In this document: piece after piece, positions 17,399 through 26,618 of the stretch
Layout: each line of letters starts with the position of its first letter
Position numbering within the stretch: the first letter of the stretch is position 1
Assembly (NCBI GenBank): GCA_022819985.1
Contig: JAJEGH010000023.1
Span: forward strand, 124,001-188,000
DNA from: Alphaproteobacteria bacterium
GTDB taxonomy: Bacteria; Pseudomonadota; Alphaproteobacteria; Bin65
DNA length: 64,000 bases
Reading direction: 5' to 3'
Notes under the pieces: model-generated
The model's database searches: none
Told to the model about the DNA's origin: nothing
The model's input: the letters and a program-made list of their open reading frames with translations, nothing else
Made by a program: the position numbers and the translations under genes

Positions 17399-17579
17399 CG
17401 GCGGTCGGCAACAGGGATCGTCGGCCGGGCAAGTGCGGATCGTGTCAGCCGGGACACGGCCAGCCATTCAAGGACAGCCGGATCCGGCGACGGGAACGCG
17501 GTCGCCTTATACGTTCGGAGCCGGACGGCGGCAATGTTCCGGTTTGGGCGTTGCGCCATTCCTGCGTATAGAAAGCCGC

Positions 17580-18374
17580 ATGAGACTCCTGTCCACCCTC
17601 ATTGCGGCCGTGTTTCCGCTCGCAGCGCCGGCGCAGGCGAAGATCGGCGAGAACGGCGTCGTCTTTGCCGCTGCCAGTCTGAAAGAGCCGCTGGACCGGG
17701 CAGTCGCCCTGCTGGTTGCGCAACGGCGCTGCGTTGCGCCGGGCGGTACGGTCCGCGTGTCCTATGCGTCGAGCGGCATTCTCGCGCGCCAGATCCGGTT
17801 CGGCGCGCCGGCCGACCTGTTCATCAGCGCCGATCCGCGCTGGCTGGACTATCTCGAACAAAGCGGATGGATCGATCCGGCGCCGGCGGCGCGGCGCACG
17901 CTGTTCACCAACCGGCTGGTCGCGATTGCGCCGGGCGCCGCCCGCGGGCAGGCCGGGCCGCTCGCGCCGGGCACGGCCACGGCGCGCCGCCTGGGAGGGG
18001 AACGGCTGGCCATCGGCGACCCGGGCCACGTCCCGGCCGGGCGCTACGCCAGGGCGGCGCTTCAGTCCCTCGGCCTGTGGCAGCGCGCGCGGCGCAATAT
18101 CGTGCTGGCGGCGAACGTTCGCGTCGTGTCGGCCTATGTCGCCCGCCGGGAAGCGGCGCTCGGTATCGTGTACGAGACCGACGCGATCGCCGAACCGCGC
18201 GTCCGCATCGCCGCCCGCATCCCGGCAAGTGCCCATCCGCCGATCCGCTACGAGGCCGCAGTCGTCAGGGGTGGCGACGCTGACTGCGCCCGGCGCTGGC
18301 TCAATGCGCTGCACAGTCCGGCCTACCGAAAGATTTTCGCCGATGCCGGCTACGGCATGCCGAAGAACCGCTAA
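17580..18374 (+). CDS. modA: Molybdate ABC transporter, periplasmic binding protein
   Basis: A 264-residue secreted protein: a signal peptide (MRLLSTLIAAVFPLAAPAQA) followed by the ModA-type VFAAASLKEPLDRA and YASSGILARQI, which bind the oxyanion. GAPADLFISADPRWLDYL is also typical. It delivers molybdate to ModBC. The N-terminus is set by ATG at 17580, with no strong Shine-Dalgarno. The 181-bp divergent region before it shows no convincing ModE box. 12 bp separate it from modB. Confidence 0.94.
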   Translation: MRLLSTLIAAVFPLAAPAQAKIGENGVVFAAASLKEPLDRAVALLVAQRRCVAPGGTVRVSYASSGILARQIRFGAPADLFISADPRWLDYLEQSGWIDPAPAARRTLFTNRLVAIAPGAARGQAGPLAPGTATARRLGGERLAIGDPGHVPAGRYARAALQSLGLWQRARRNIVLAANVRVVSAYVARREAALGIVYETDAIAEPRVRIAARIPASAHPPIRYEAAVVRGGDADCARRWLNALHSPAYRKIFADAGYGMPKNR

Positions 18375-18386
18375 GGCCGCGCGCCG

Positions 18387-19094
18387 ATGTTGAGCGACGC
18401 GGAAACCGATGCGCTGTTGCTCAGCCTGAAGGTCGCCTTCTGGAGCCTGCTGTTCGCCCTGCCGGTCGCCGTGGCGCTCGGCTGGGTGCTGGCGCGCAAG
18501 GAGTTTCGCGGCAAGCTGCTCGTCAACGCCTTCCTGACCCTGCCGCTGGTCCTGCCGCCGGTCGTGACCGGTTTCGTGCTGCTCATCCTGTTCGGCAGCC
18601 AAGGCTGGATCGGCAGCTGGCTCAAGGCATGGTTCGACATCGAGATTGCCTTTCGCTGGACAGGGGCGGCGGTCGCGGCCGGCGTCATGGCCTTCCCGCT
18701 GATCGTGCGGCCGATCCGCCTCTCCTTCGAAGCCGTCGACGTGCGGCTGGAGCAAGCCGCCGCGACGCTGGGCGCCGGGCGCTGGCGGCGCTTCGCCACC
18801 ATCGCCCTGCCGCTCGCGATGCCTGGCGTTCTCGCCGGTGCTGTGCTCGGCTTCGCCAAAGCGCTGGGCGAATTCGGCGCCACCATCACCCTGGTCTCCA
18901 ACATACCGGGCGAGACCCAGACCCTTGCTCTGGCGGTCTATGCGCTGCTGCAGGTGCCGGGCGAGGAAAGCGCCGTGCTACGCCTGACCCTGATCGCGAT
19001 CGCCATATCGGTTCTCGCCGTCGTAGCATCGGAAATCCTGGCCCGGCGCGCGCGCCGCGGACTGTCTGTCGACGAGCGGATCGGCGATGCTTGA
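18387..19094 (+). CDS. modB: Molybdate ABC transporter, permease
   Basis: A 235-residue inner-membrane permease with five or six helices. Typical ModB features are LPLVLPPVVTGFVLLILFG and the EAA loop EQAAATLGAGRWRRFATIALPLA, followed by FAKALGEFGATITLVSNIPGETQT, which is diagnostic for ModB. It forms a homodimeric channel with ModC. The 3' end overlaps modC by 8 bp. Confidence 0.95.
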   Translation: MLSDAETDALLLSLKVAFWSLLFALPVAVALGWVLARKEFRGKLLVNAFLTLPLVLPPVVTGFVLLILFGSQGWIGSWLKAWFDIEIAFRWTGAAVAAGVMAFPLIVRPIRLSFEAVDVRLEQAAATLGAGRWRRFATIALPLAMPGVLAGAVLGFAKALGEFGATITLVSNIPGETQTLALAVYALLQVPGEESAVLRLTLIAIAISVLAVVASEILARRARRGLSVDERIGDA

Positions 19095-20196
19095 CGTCGA
19101 CGTCAGGAAGCGGCTCGGCCAAACGGCGCTGGATATCCGCTTCGAAAGCACCGGCGGGGTGACGGCCCTGTTCGGCCGGTCGGGCGCCGGCAAGACCAGC
19201 ACGGTCCAGATGATCGCAGGGCTTCTGAACCCGGATGTCGGGCGGATTGCGGTCGGCGGCCGCGTCCTGTTCGACAGCGAGGCGGGTATTGACATTGCCG
19301 CGCCGCAGCGCCGCGTCGGCGTCGTGTTCCAGGAAGGACGGCTGTTCCCGCATCTGACGGTCCGCCGCAACCTGCTCTACGCGAAGGCCGCCGGAAGCAA
19401 CGGCCGCTATGGCGGAGTGGTCGGTATGCTGGGCCTCGAGGCGCTTCTGGAACGGAAGCCGGCAAGCCTTTCGGGCGGCGAGCAGCAGCGGGTGGCGATC
19501 GGCCGGGCTCTGTTGTCCGAGCCCGACATCCTGCTGATGGACGAGCCGCTGGCGTCCCTCGACGCCGCCCGGAAGGCGGAAATCCTGCCCTATATCGAGC
19601 GGCTGCGCGACGAAGCCGGCCTGCCGGTCGTCTATGTCAGCCACCAGATCGACGAAGTGGCGCGTCTTGCCGACCGGATCGTCTTGCTGTCGGACGGAAC
19701 GGTCGCGGCGACGGGCTCGGTCGACGATATCTTCACCCGCCCGGACCTGATGCCCTTGACCGGCCGGTTCCAGGCCGGTGCCGTGCTGGGCGCCCGTGTC
19801 GCCGAACAGGACGCGGCCGGCGCCATGAGCCGGCTCGCCATTCCGGGCGGCAGCCTGTGGGTCCCCTCGGTGCCCCTGCCGGTGGGCAGCACGATCCGGG
19901 TGCGGATCCGCGCGCGCGACGTTTCCATCGCCCTCGAGAGGCCGGAACGCGTCAGCATCCGCAATATTTTGCCGGGCACGGTCCGGTCGGTGACCGAATC
20001 CGACGGGCCGTTCCGGACCGTCGCGATTGACGTTGCCGACGAGACGGGGGAAAGCCTTGTTGCCGCCACGGTCACGGCCAACGCGGTGCGGGATCTGGCC
20101 CTGAAACCGGGCGTCGCGGTGTTCGCCCTGATCAAGTCCGTAGCGATGGACCGACGCAGCATGGCGCTGCCGCCACGCGACGAGATCGTGACATGA
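19087..20196 (+). CDS. modC: Molybdate ABC transporter, ATP-binding protein with MOP domain
   Basis: A 369-residue ATPase. Walker A GRSGAGKTS spans residues 30-38, the signature LSGGEQQR is at 128-135, and Walker B ends in Asp152-Glu153. The C-terminal part (about 290-360, from SIRNILPGTVRSV) is a MOP oxyanion-binding domain, which in ModC proteins senses molybdate. Third gene of modABC, with an 8-bp overlap on modB. No molybdoenzyme is present in the window. Confidence 0.95.
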   Translation: MLDVDVRKRLGQTALDIRFESTGGVTALFGRSGAGKTSTVQMIAGLLNPDVGRIAVGGRVLFDSEAGIDIAAPQRRVGVVFQEGRLFPHLTVRRNLLYAKAAGSNGRYGGVVGMLGLEALLERKPASLSGGEQQRVAIGRALLSEPDILLMDEPLASLDAARKAEILPYIERLRDEAGLPVVYVSHQIDEVARLADRIVLLSDGTVAATGSVDDIFTRPDLMPLTGRFQAGAVLGARVAEQDAAGAMSRLAIPGGSLWVPSVPLPVGSTIRVRIRARDVSIALERPERVSIRNILPGTVRSVTESDGPFRTVAIDVADETGESLVAATVTANAVRDLALKPGVAVFALIKSVAMDRRSMALPPRDEIVT

Positions 20197-20284
20197 CTCG
20201 AACCGCGCCCGGCGCGACGACCCGGCATTTGCCGCAGGGCGGCGGCATGCCCATGTCAGAGTCCGTCCCGCAGGAGGCATCGCC

Positions 20285-20569
20285 ATGCAGTCCGACAGCA
20301 AACCGATCGACGATTTCGCCCGGGTCACGACGGGCCTTCTGGGGGTCGCCGCCGGCGTCCGGGCGGAAGCGGAGGCGATGGTCAAGGCCCGGCTGCAGGC
20401 GCTGCTGGCCGACATGGACCTGGTGACCCGCGAGGAATTCGACGTCGCCCGCGACATGGCGGCGAAGGCGCGCGACGAGCAGGAGGCCCTCGAAGTCCGG
20501 CTGGCCGAACTCCTGCAACGCCTGGAAAAGCTCGAAAGACCGGCGCGCGGCCGCCGCAAGGGCGCCTGA
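20285..20569 (+). CDS. ubiK: UbiK-family ubiquinone biosynthesis accessory factor (BMFP)
   Basis: A 94-residue protein of the YqiC/UbiK (BMFP) family. It has an amphipathic, membrane-fusogenic N-terminal half (about 10-45, DDFARVTTGLLGVAAGVRAEAE) and a C-terminal coiled coil (about 52-85), ending in a basic tail. In E. coli UbiK helps the aerobic ubiquinone-synthesis complex. ATG is preceded by AGGAGG at ideal distance. It lies 88 bp after modC. Confidence 0.88.
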   Translation: MQSDSKPIDDFARVTTGLLGVAAGVRAEAEAMVKARLQALLADMDLVTREEFDVARDMAAKARDEQEALEVRLAELLQRLEKLERPARGRRKGA

Positions 20570-20886
20570 CCGGCCGCACATTCCGGTTCGCCGGACGAGC
20601 GGTCTTTCCCGGTAATTTGCCGCGTACAAAGACGATAGAGCGGCGCGGCAACGGGCGACGAATCGCGAATCAATATCTTGTGCAAAACCAGATATGTACA
20701 AATAAATATTGTTGCGAGAAAATTCATACGGTGGCAGGCTCCACATCTGGTGGTATGCGGCCGCTCAAATACCACAAGATAAGCGTTAAGGATCGGCCGC
20801 GTGCGTTATCGCCGGCCGCGGCGGGCAGCGCCCGCATTCACGCTCCGGCTCTCTCCATTCCGGGAGCCGCTACAGGAGAGCGACTC
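20570..20886. other. 317-bp intergenic region, AT-rich in the middle
   Basis: No protein-like frame is seen. The stretch at about 20665-20745 is much richer in A and T than its surroundings and holds an inverted repeat (see next entry), so it is the likely promoter region of the YbjN gene. The last 20 bp carry CAGGAGAG, the ribosome site for that gene. Confidence 0.6.
20678..20701. promoter_or_regulatory. Inverted repeat upstream of the YbjN gene
   Basis: TTGTGCA (20678-20684) and TGTACAA (20695-20701) are complementary at 6 of 7 positions across a 10-bp spacer, inside the AT-rich pocket. The size and spacing suit a dimeric regulator. The regulator is unknown. Confidence 0.35.
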
Positions 20887-21387
20887 ATGTCTGGCATCGC
20901 GCTCGATACCTGGACAACGCCCAATCCCCTGGACACGCTGGAAGAAATCGTCGCTGCGAACGAATGGTCGTTCGAGCGCAGCGGCGACGATGAAATGGCC
21001 GTTGAGTATCCAGGCCATTGGTGCGGCTACCACATGCATTTCGTGTGGAGCGAAGATCTGAACGCCATTCATCTTTCCTGTTTCATGGACATGCGCATTC
21101 CAAAGAAGAAACTGATCGATATTTCGCAGTTGTTGCTGAAGATAAACAACAAGCTCTGGCTGGGCACTTTCGTCGTCCCGGAAGAGGATTCGAACCCGGT
21201 CTTCCGGCACACGGTGTTGCTGCGCGGCCACCAGGGCGCCAGCGTCGAGCAGCTCGAAGACCTGGTTGACATCGCCCTGAGCGAATGCGAGCGATTCTAC
21301 CCCGCGTTCCAGTTCGTCACCTGGGGCGGCAAGACGGCCAACGAGGCGGTGACCGCTTCCCTGCTGGACACCGTCGGAGAAGCATAA
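20887..21387 (+). CDS. YbjN domain-containing protein
   Basis: A 166-residue soluble protein of the YbjN fold, related to type III secretion chaperones. Members are widespread in alphaproteobacteria, often next to proC as here. Features are NEWSFERSGDDEMAVEYPG near the start, HLSCFMDMRIP in the middle and a long helix with LLLKINNKLWLGTF. The biochemical role of the family is not established. It has its own ribosome site (CAGGAGAG) and is followed after 10 bp by proC, so the two are probably co-transcribed. Confidence 0.87.
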   Translation: MSGIALDTWTTPNPLDTLEEIVAANEWSFERSGDDEMAVEYPGHWCGYHMHFVWSEDLNAIHLSCFMDMRIPKKKLIDISQLLLKINNKLWLGTFVVPEEDSNPVFRHTVLLRGHQGASVEQLEDLVDIALSECERFYPAFQFVTWGGKTANEAVTASLLDTVGEA

Positions 21388-21397
21388 GGGGCAAATT

Positions 21398-22222
21398 ATG
21401 GACCTTGCCGCAGCGCGCCTGTTGCTGGTCGGCTGCGGGAAGATGGGCAGCGCCTTGGCGCGCGGCTGGCTCGCGGCCGGCGCTCGCGGCGAGAACATCG
21501 TCGCCGTGGAGCCGGCGCCGGAAGCCGCCGCCGCATTCGCCGAAGACCCCCGCCCGGTGTTCGCCGCCAGCCTCAGTGAGACGCCGGCGGGCTTCAGCCC
21601 CGACGTTATCCTGTTCGCGGTCAAGCCGCAGGCGATGGACGCCGTCGTCCCGGCCTATCGGCCCTTCGCCGCTTCGGGCGCCGTATTTCTTTCCATCGCA
21701 GCGGGGACTCCGATCCGCTTTTTCGAAACGGCGCTGTCGGCCGCCGCGCCCATCGTCCGGTCCATGCCGAACACGCCGGCCGCGGTCGGGCGCGGCGTAA
21801 CCGCAGCAATCTGCAACGCCAACGTAACGCCGAAAGGCCGGGCGCTGTGCGAGGCCCTGTTGCGCGCCGTGGGCGAGGTCGTGTGGGTCGCCGACGAAGC
21901 GCAAATCGACGCCGTCACCGCTGTGTCCGGGAGCGGGCCGGCCTATGTGTTCCATCTGGTTGAGGCCATGACCGACGCCGGGGTCGCCGAGGGGCTCTCT
22001 CCGGACGCGGCCGGCGCACTGGCGCGGGCCACGGTGGCCGGCGCCGGCGAACTGCTACACCGCGCACCCGAGGATGCAGCCACCCTGCGCCGCAACGTCA
22101 CCAGCCCCGGCGGCACGACCGAGGCGGCGCTGAAGATCCTGATGGCCGGAGACGGGCTGGGCATCCTGATGCGGAAGGCCATCGCTGCGGCGGCCCGCCG
22201 TTCGCGGGAACTGGGCGGATGA
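21398..22222 (+). CDS. proC: Pyrroline-5-carboxylate reductase
   Basis: A 274-residue cytosolic enzyme for the last step of proline synthesis, NADPH-dependent reduction of pyrroline-5-carboxylate. It has the Rossmann motif LLVGCGKMGSALARG near the N-terminus, VKPQAMD, RSMPNTPAAVGRG, and the signature SGSGPAYVFHLVEAM with VTSPGGTTEAAL close to the C-terminus. Length and motif order are standard. It overlaps the next gene by ATGA (22219-22222). Confidence 0.96.
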   Translation: MDLAAARLLLVGCGKMGSALARGWLAAGARGENIVAVEPAPEAAAAFAEDPRPVFAASLSETPAGFSPDVILFAVKPQAMDAVVPAYRPFAASGAVFLSIAAGTPIRFFETALSAAAPIVRSMPNTPAAVGRGVTAAICNANVTPKGRALCEALLRAVGEVVWVADEAQIDAVTAVSGSGPAYVFHLVEAMTDAGVAEGLSPDAAGALARATVAGAGELLHRAPEDAATLRRNVTSPGGTTEAALKILMAGDGLGILMRKAIAAAARRSRELGG

Positions 22223-22737
22223 GCGTTTTCGAGGGCGGGCCGGAGACCGGCTCGCCGCTTCCTCCGGCAGCGCAAAGGGTCCAGGACGCCCTCAGCGCCG
22301 CCGGCCTGGCGCGCCGGATCCGCATTATGCCGGAGACGACGCGGTCGAGCGCCGAGGCGGCCAAGGCCATCGGCTGCGACGTCGGCCGGATCGCCAAGTC
22401 GATCGTGTTCCGGGCGAAGCGGCGCGACCGGCCCGTGCTGGCAATCGCGAGCGGCGCCAGCCTGATCGACGAAAAGGCGGTGAAGGCGGTTGTCGGCGAA
22501 AGGATCGGCAGGGCGGACGCAGACTATGTCCGGAGCAGGACGGGCTTTGCGATCGGCGGCGTACCGCCGCTCGGACATAGCGAGCCGGCCGTAGTCGTGA
22601 TCGACCGCGATCTGCTGGCGCTCCCGGAAATCTGGGCCGCCGGCGGGACGCCCTTCGCGGTCTTTCCGCTCACCCCCGAAGAACTGCTCTCCGTCACCGG
22701 CGGCACGGTGGCGGACATTGCCCGAAGAACCGGGTGA
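22219..22737 (+). CDS. YbaK/EbsC-family aminoacyl-tRNA deacylase
   Basis: A 172-residue protein of the YbaK/ProX superfamily, which hydrolyses mischarged tRNAs such as Cys-tRNA(Pro) or Ala-tRNA(Pro) in trans. ETTRSSAEAAKAIGCDVGRIAKSIVF carries the conserved catalytic lysine segment. ASLIDEKAVK and TGFAIGGVPPLGH are also typical. This is the alphaproteobacterial YbaK-like branch, so the exact tRNA substrate is uncertain. The start is set by the ATGA overlap with proC. Confidence 0.88.
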   Translation: MSVFEGGPETGSPLPPAAQRVQDALSAAGLARRIRIMPETTRSSAEAAKAIGCDVGRIAKSIVFRAKRRDRPVLAIASGASLIDEKAVKAVVGERIGRADADYVRSRTGFAIGGVPPLGHSEPAVVVIDRDLLALPEIWAAGGTPFAVFPLTPEELLSVTGGTVADIARRTG

Positions 22738-22747
22738 GGATGAACGG

Positions 22748-24205
22748 ATGACCGGAAACTCAAGCGCGTCCGGGGCCGCCGGACCCGGCCACAATGCGCC
22801 GGCGGTCACCGTCTCGGAACTGTCCGCTTCGCTCAAACGGGTGGTCGAGGGCGAATTCAGCCGGGTCCGGGTACGGGGAGAGATTTCCGGCTTCAAGCGG
22901 GCTGGGTCCGGCCATCTTTACATGGCGCTCAAAGACGACAGCGCCGTTCTGGACGCCGTGTGCTGGCGCGGCACGGTCGGGCGCCTTGCCGTGGACCCCG
23001 AGGACGGGCTCGAGGTCATCGCGACCGGCAGGCTGACGACCTACGCCGGCCGCTCGAAATACCAGATCGTGATCGAGGCGCTGGAAGCCGCCGGCGAGGG
23101 TGCCTTGCTGAAGCTGCTCGAAGAACGCCGGCGCAATCTGGCGGCCGAGGGGCTGTTCGACGAAAGCCTGAAGAAACCGCTGCCGTTCCTGCCGGACGTC
23201 ATCGGCGTTGTCACCTCGCCGGCCGGCGCCGTGATCCGGGACATCCTGCACCGTCTACAGGACCGGTTCCCGCGCCGTGTCCTGCTCTGGCCGGTGCGGG
23301 TGCAGGGCGATTCGGCGGCCGGGGAGGTCGCCGGCGCCATCGAGGGTTTCAATGCGATCCCCGGCGATTCCGGGATTCCGCGGCCTGATCTGTTGATCGT
23401 GGCGCGGGGCGGCGGATCGATCGAGGATCTGTGGCCGTTCAACGAGGAGGAGGTCGTCAGAGCCGCCGCAGCCTCAGGCATTCCGCTGATCAGTGCGGTC
23501 GGCCACGAAACCGATACGACGCTGATCGACCATGCCGCCGACCGCCGCGCGCCGACGCCGACCGCCGCGGCGGAAATCGCCGTGCCGGTACGCGGCGAAC
23601 TGGTCGCCCAGATCCTCGACGACGGCCGGCGCTTGGTGTCGGCGATGGGCCGCCTGCGAGAGGAATACCGCCTGCGCCTGGAAGCCGCCGGCCGCGGTTT
23701 GCCCGACCCCCGGTCGCTCATCGGAACCAGGACCCAGCAGTTGGACGACCGTGCCGAGCGCCTCGACCTCGGCCTGCGCAGCCTGATCCGGGAGAAACGG
23801 TCCGCTGCCGACCGGTGCGGCGCCGGAATCCGGCCGGCGGCTCTCGTTCAACTCATCAATGGCCGGCGCGACCGGACGGCCGAACTCGGCGCGCGTCTCC
23901 AGCCGCAGATGATGCGGCGGCTGGCCGAACTGGGCGAACGGCTGGAGACGCGCGGGAAATTACTGGAGTCTTTCTCCTATGGCCGGGTGCTGGATCGCGG
24001 TTTTGCACTCGTACAGGACCGGCGCGGACAACCGGTCACCGATACCGCCCGGGCGATGGCCGCCGGCCGGGTAACGCTCCGCTTCAAGGACGGCAGCCTG
24101 CCGGCGAGGATCGAAGCCGGGGACAGCGGAGCTGTGGGCTACGCGAAGAAGCCCCGGTCCCGTTCGAAACCGACCCCGGGCAAGGATCAGGGATCGCTGT
24201 TGTAG
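22748..24205 (+). CDS. xseA: Exodeoxyribonuclease VII large subunit
   Basis: A 485-residue catalytic subunit of ExoVII, which degrades single-stranded DNA. The N-terminal OB-fold (about residues 15-110) has VRGEISGFKRAGSGHLYMALKD. The catalytic domain shows GVVTSPAGAVIRDIL, VARGGGSIEDLWPFN and SAVGHETDTTLIDHAADRRAPTPTAAAE. A coiled-coil region follows, then the C-terminal SYGRVLDRGFALV. ATG at 22748 is chosen over an in-frame TTG at 22718. A three-codon frame (ATG AAC GGA TGA) ends on this ATG. No xseB is visible. Confidence 0.96.
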   Translation: MTGNSSASGAAGPGHNAPAVTVSELSASLKRVVEGEFSRVRVRGEISGFKRAGSGHLYMALKDDSAVLDAVCWRGTVGRLAVDPEDGLEVIATGRLTTYAGRSKYQIVIEALEAAGEGALLKLLEERRRNLAAEGLFDESLKKPLPFLPDVIGVVTSPAGAVIRDILHRLQDRFPRRVLLWPVRVQGDSAAGEVAGAIEGFNAIPGDSGIPRPDLLIVARGGGSIEDLWPFNEEEVVRAAAASGIPLISAVGHETDTTLIDHAADRRAPTPTAAAEIAVPVRGELVAQILDDGRRLVSAMGRLREEYRLRLEAAGRGLPDPRSLIGTRTQQLDDRAERLDLGLRSLIREKRSAADRCGAGIRPAALVQLINGRRDRTAELGARLQPQMMRRLAELGERLETRGKLLESFSYGRVLDRGFALVQDRRGQPVTDTARAMAAGRVTLRFKDGSLPARIEAGDSGAVGYAKKPRSRSKPTPGKDQGSLL

Positions 24206-24498
24206 GGACGGCATCCGCCCGGCCGGGGTCAACCCGGATGCTTCGCCGGAATCATGGCTGGCGGCGCTTCCGGACATCCGATACGTCAGGCGCCACCCCG
24301 ATATCGCACGCCTTGCAGGCGGTTGTTTCCCGGCGCCCGTTGCAGCATTCGGGCCGAATTTCGGGATTTTAAAGCGTTTTCCGCCCAAAAGTGATACCGA
24401 AACGGTAAAATTACGCCTGTGGCCTCAACCGGACCCTGTGTGATAGGCCGCGTTGACGGAGCCTACTTGCCCTCCGGAAAGGCATTGGAGAAGAAAGC
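24206..24498. other. 293-bp intergenic region upstream of uppP
   Basis: No protein-like frame is seen. Around 24370-24415 the base content turns AT-richer and holds a short palindrome TACCG-AAA-CGGTA (24395-24407), a possible regulator site. No clear sigma-70 promoter or riboswitch is recognisable. The last bases carry GGAG before the TTG start of uppP. Confidence 0.5.
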
Positions 24499-25350
24499 TT
24501 GGCGTCGCTGCTGCCAATCGTCGTTCTGGCAATCGTTCAGGGGATCACGGAGTTTCTGCCGATCAGCTCCTCCGGGCACCTTGTGCTGACCTGGGAGGTG
24601 TTCGAACAGACCGGCGTTGCTACGCGCGCCGGCACCGCAAACGAAAGGCTGACCCTGGACGTGGCGGTCCACCTCGGCTCTCTCGGGGCGGTCATTCTCT
24701 ACTTCTGGCGCGATGTGGCACGCGTGCTGGCGGGCGGTTTCCGGCTGTTCACCGGGCGGGTGACGAATGACGGGCGGCTCTTCCTGTATCTGGTCGTAGC
24801 GACCATCCCGCTGGTCGCCGCCGGCCTGTTGGTCAACACCCTATTTGGCAGCGGCTGGCGCAGCGTGGAAGTCGTCGCCTGGGCGAGCCTCGGCTTCGGC
24901 CTGCTGCTGTGGTTCGCCGACAGGACCGGCCTGACCATCAGCAAGATGGAGCATACGACCTTCGGGCAGGCGCTTGTCATCGGGCTTGCCCAAGTGCTGG
25001 CGCTGATCCCGGGCACCAGCCGCTCCGGAATTGCCATGACCGCAGCCCGGGCGCTGGGTTTTGAGCGGTCCGACGCCGCCACCATCTCGATGCTCCTGGC
25101 GATCCCGGCGATCCTCGGAGCTTCGGCGCTGTTCGGCTACGACATCTACAAATCGGGCAACCTCGCCCTGCAGTCCGACGCACTGCTCGCTGCCCTGTTG
25201 GCGCTGGCCGCCGCGCTGCTCGCTATTGCCGGCATGATGGCTTGGCTGCGGCGCGCGACCTTCACGCCTTTCGCGGTCTATCGCATCTTGCTGGGTGGAC
25301 TGCTCCTGTATCTGATTTACGTCGAAGGCCTGGCCCTCAAACTTCAATAG
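24499..25350 (+). CDS. uppP: Undecaprenyl-diphosphatase (bacitracin resistance protein)
   Basis: A 283-residue polytopic membrane protein that dephosphorylates undecaprenyl diphosphate for reuse in cell-wall synthesis. Both active-site motifs are present: GITEFLPISSSGHL at residues 15-28 (Glu18) and PGTSRSG near residue 174 with its essential Arg. About eight hydrophobic segments are visible. The start is TTG at 24499, nine bases after GGAG. No ATG lies close by in frame, and this start keeps the conserved first helix intact. Confidence 0.95.
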   Translation: MASLLPIVVLAIVQGITEFLPISSSGHLVLTWEVFEQTGVATRAGTANERLTLDVAVHLGSLGAVILYFWRDVARVLAGGFRLFTGRVTNDGRLFLYLVVATIPLVAAGLLVNTLFGSGWRSVEVVAWASLGFGLLLWFADRTGLTISKMEHTTFGQALVIGLAQVLALIPGTSRSGIAMTAARALGFERSDAATISMLLAIPAILGASALFGYDIYKSGNLALQSDALLAALLALAAALLAIAGMMAWLRRATFTPFAVYRILLGGLLLYLIYVEGLALKLQ

Positions 25351-25384
25351 GGAAGCAGCGAGAGGGAAGCGACAACCGGCAGAT

Positions 25385-26320
25385 TCAGGCCATTTTCACC
25401 CGGCGAAACCGGCCCCGCGGGCGATATTGGTCCAGATAGGTCGGTACGTTGGCCTCAACTGCGACCGGCGCTATATCCAAAATGTCGAAGCCCGGCGCGC
25501 CGTCTTCGACAGTATTGTCATCGCGCAGGAGCGCCAGCGTATCGCGCGACAGCGGCGTGGGCACCGGCAGCAGGTCAAGCATCCCCGCCACGACGGATAG
25601 CGGCCCCATCGGCAGGGCGATCCGGGGCCGCCGCCGCTCGCACAGCGCCATTGCAAGGTCGATCAGGTCGGTATGGCGATAGACCTGCGGGCCGCCGAGC
25701 TGAAATGTGCCGCCCTCCGGCCGGTCCAACGCCGCGACGGCGGCTTCCGCAACGTCGCCGACATAGACCGGCTGCATTCTTGTGTTCCCGGCAATGACTG
25801 GAAACACCGGCGCATTTTTCAGGATGCGCCCGATCAGGTTGAAGAACCGGTCCTCCGGCCCGAAGATGACTGAGGGCTGGAGAATGGCCGCTTTCCCGAA
25901 AGCATCGCGAACGGCCTGTTCGCCACGGGCCCGGGCAGCAACGTATTTGGATCTCGAGGCCTCCGTCGCACCGATGCCCGACAGATGGACGAACCGCCCG
26001 ACTCCGGCTTCCCGGCTCAGCCGGGCGATCCGGGCTGCGCCCTCTCGGTGGACGGAATCGAAACCGTTGCGCGATCCGTTCCAGAACCCGACCGCATTAA
26101 CGACCGCGTCCGCATCGCGTACCGCGGCGCGGACAGACCGTTCGCTTCGGACATCTCCCGGCACCGGCGCTACCTGCCCGACGGCACCCATGGGCTTCAG
26201 GAATAACGCATTTTCCGGGTTGCGCACCGCAGCCCGCACGATCATTCCGCGCGCCGCCAGACGCTTCACAATATATCGTCCGACGAAACCCGAGCCGCCG
26301 AAGACCGTTACCCGTTCCAT
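25385..26320 (-). CDS. Complex I NDUFA9-like, NAD(P)-binding atypical SDR
   Basis: A 311-residue atypical short-chain dehydrogenase of the NDUFA9 family. The N-terminal nucleotide motif is VFGGSGFVGRYIV (residues 5-17). FVHLSGIGA, then SKYVAARARGEQAV and LQPSVIFGPEDRFFN are typical of bacterial complex I NDUFA9 proteins, which bind NADPH. In mitochondria and Paracoccus relatives it is an accessory complex I subunit; in other bacteria the role is less sure. It is convergent with uppP (34 bp). Confidence 0.9.
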   Translation of the reverse strand: MERVTVFGGSGFVGRYIVKRLAARGMIVRAAVRNPENALFLKPMGAVGQVAPVPGDVRSERSVRAAVRDADAVVNAVGFWNGSRNGFDSVHREGAARIARLSREAGVGRFVHLSGIGATEASRSKYVAARARGEQAVRDAFGKAAILQPSVIFGPEDRFFNLIGRILKNAPVFPVIAGNTRMQPVYVGDVAEAAVAALDRPEGGTFQLGGPQVYRHTDLIDLAMALCERRRPRIALPMGPLSVVAGMLDLLPVPTPLSRDTLALLRDDNTVEDGAPGFDILDIAPVAVEANVPTYLDQYRPRGRFRRVKMA

Positions 26321-26618
26321 CTGATCTCCGTTGGCTGGCGAAAGACAAGGCGGCTTTGGAAGCCCCTTTTCCTAGACCTCTGCGAGTTGAAAAACAATGT
26401 GACGAAGCCGACATGAGAGGCCGCGAAGACCAGCGCAAACCCGGGTTGCCGCCGAGCGATCGCAGCACCGCCGCGCTGCAGGAGGCCACGTCTTGCAGTT
26501 GACAGGCGATTGACAGGGGGAAGTCGGACGGCTACCCACTGGCGCTTCGTTTCGAGCGAATGGCGACCGACCGCGGATTTGCGCCGCATGCGCGCCGGTA
26601 CGGCGGGGCCGGTCGAGT
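26321..26618. other. 298-bp region between NDUFA9-like gene and tRNA-Leu
   Basis: No gene is seen. An 11-bp tandem repeat carries two perfect TTGACA hexamers (26499-26504 and 26510-26515), the best -35 candidates upstream of the tRNA. A weak -10-like TACCCA lies 17 bp after the second at 26533, about 80 bp before the tRNA. Confidence 0.4.

Noticed and set aside
17399-17579. ModE operator or Moco riboswitch before modA
   Set aside because: No matching palindrome or fold is visible in the 181-bp gap.
26499-26538. Firm promoter for tRNA-Leu
   Set aside because: The -35 hexamers are good but the -10 is weak and about 80 bp upstream of the tRNA, so only noted.
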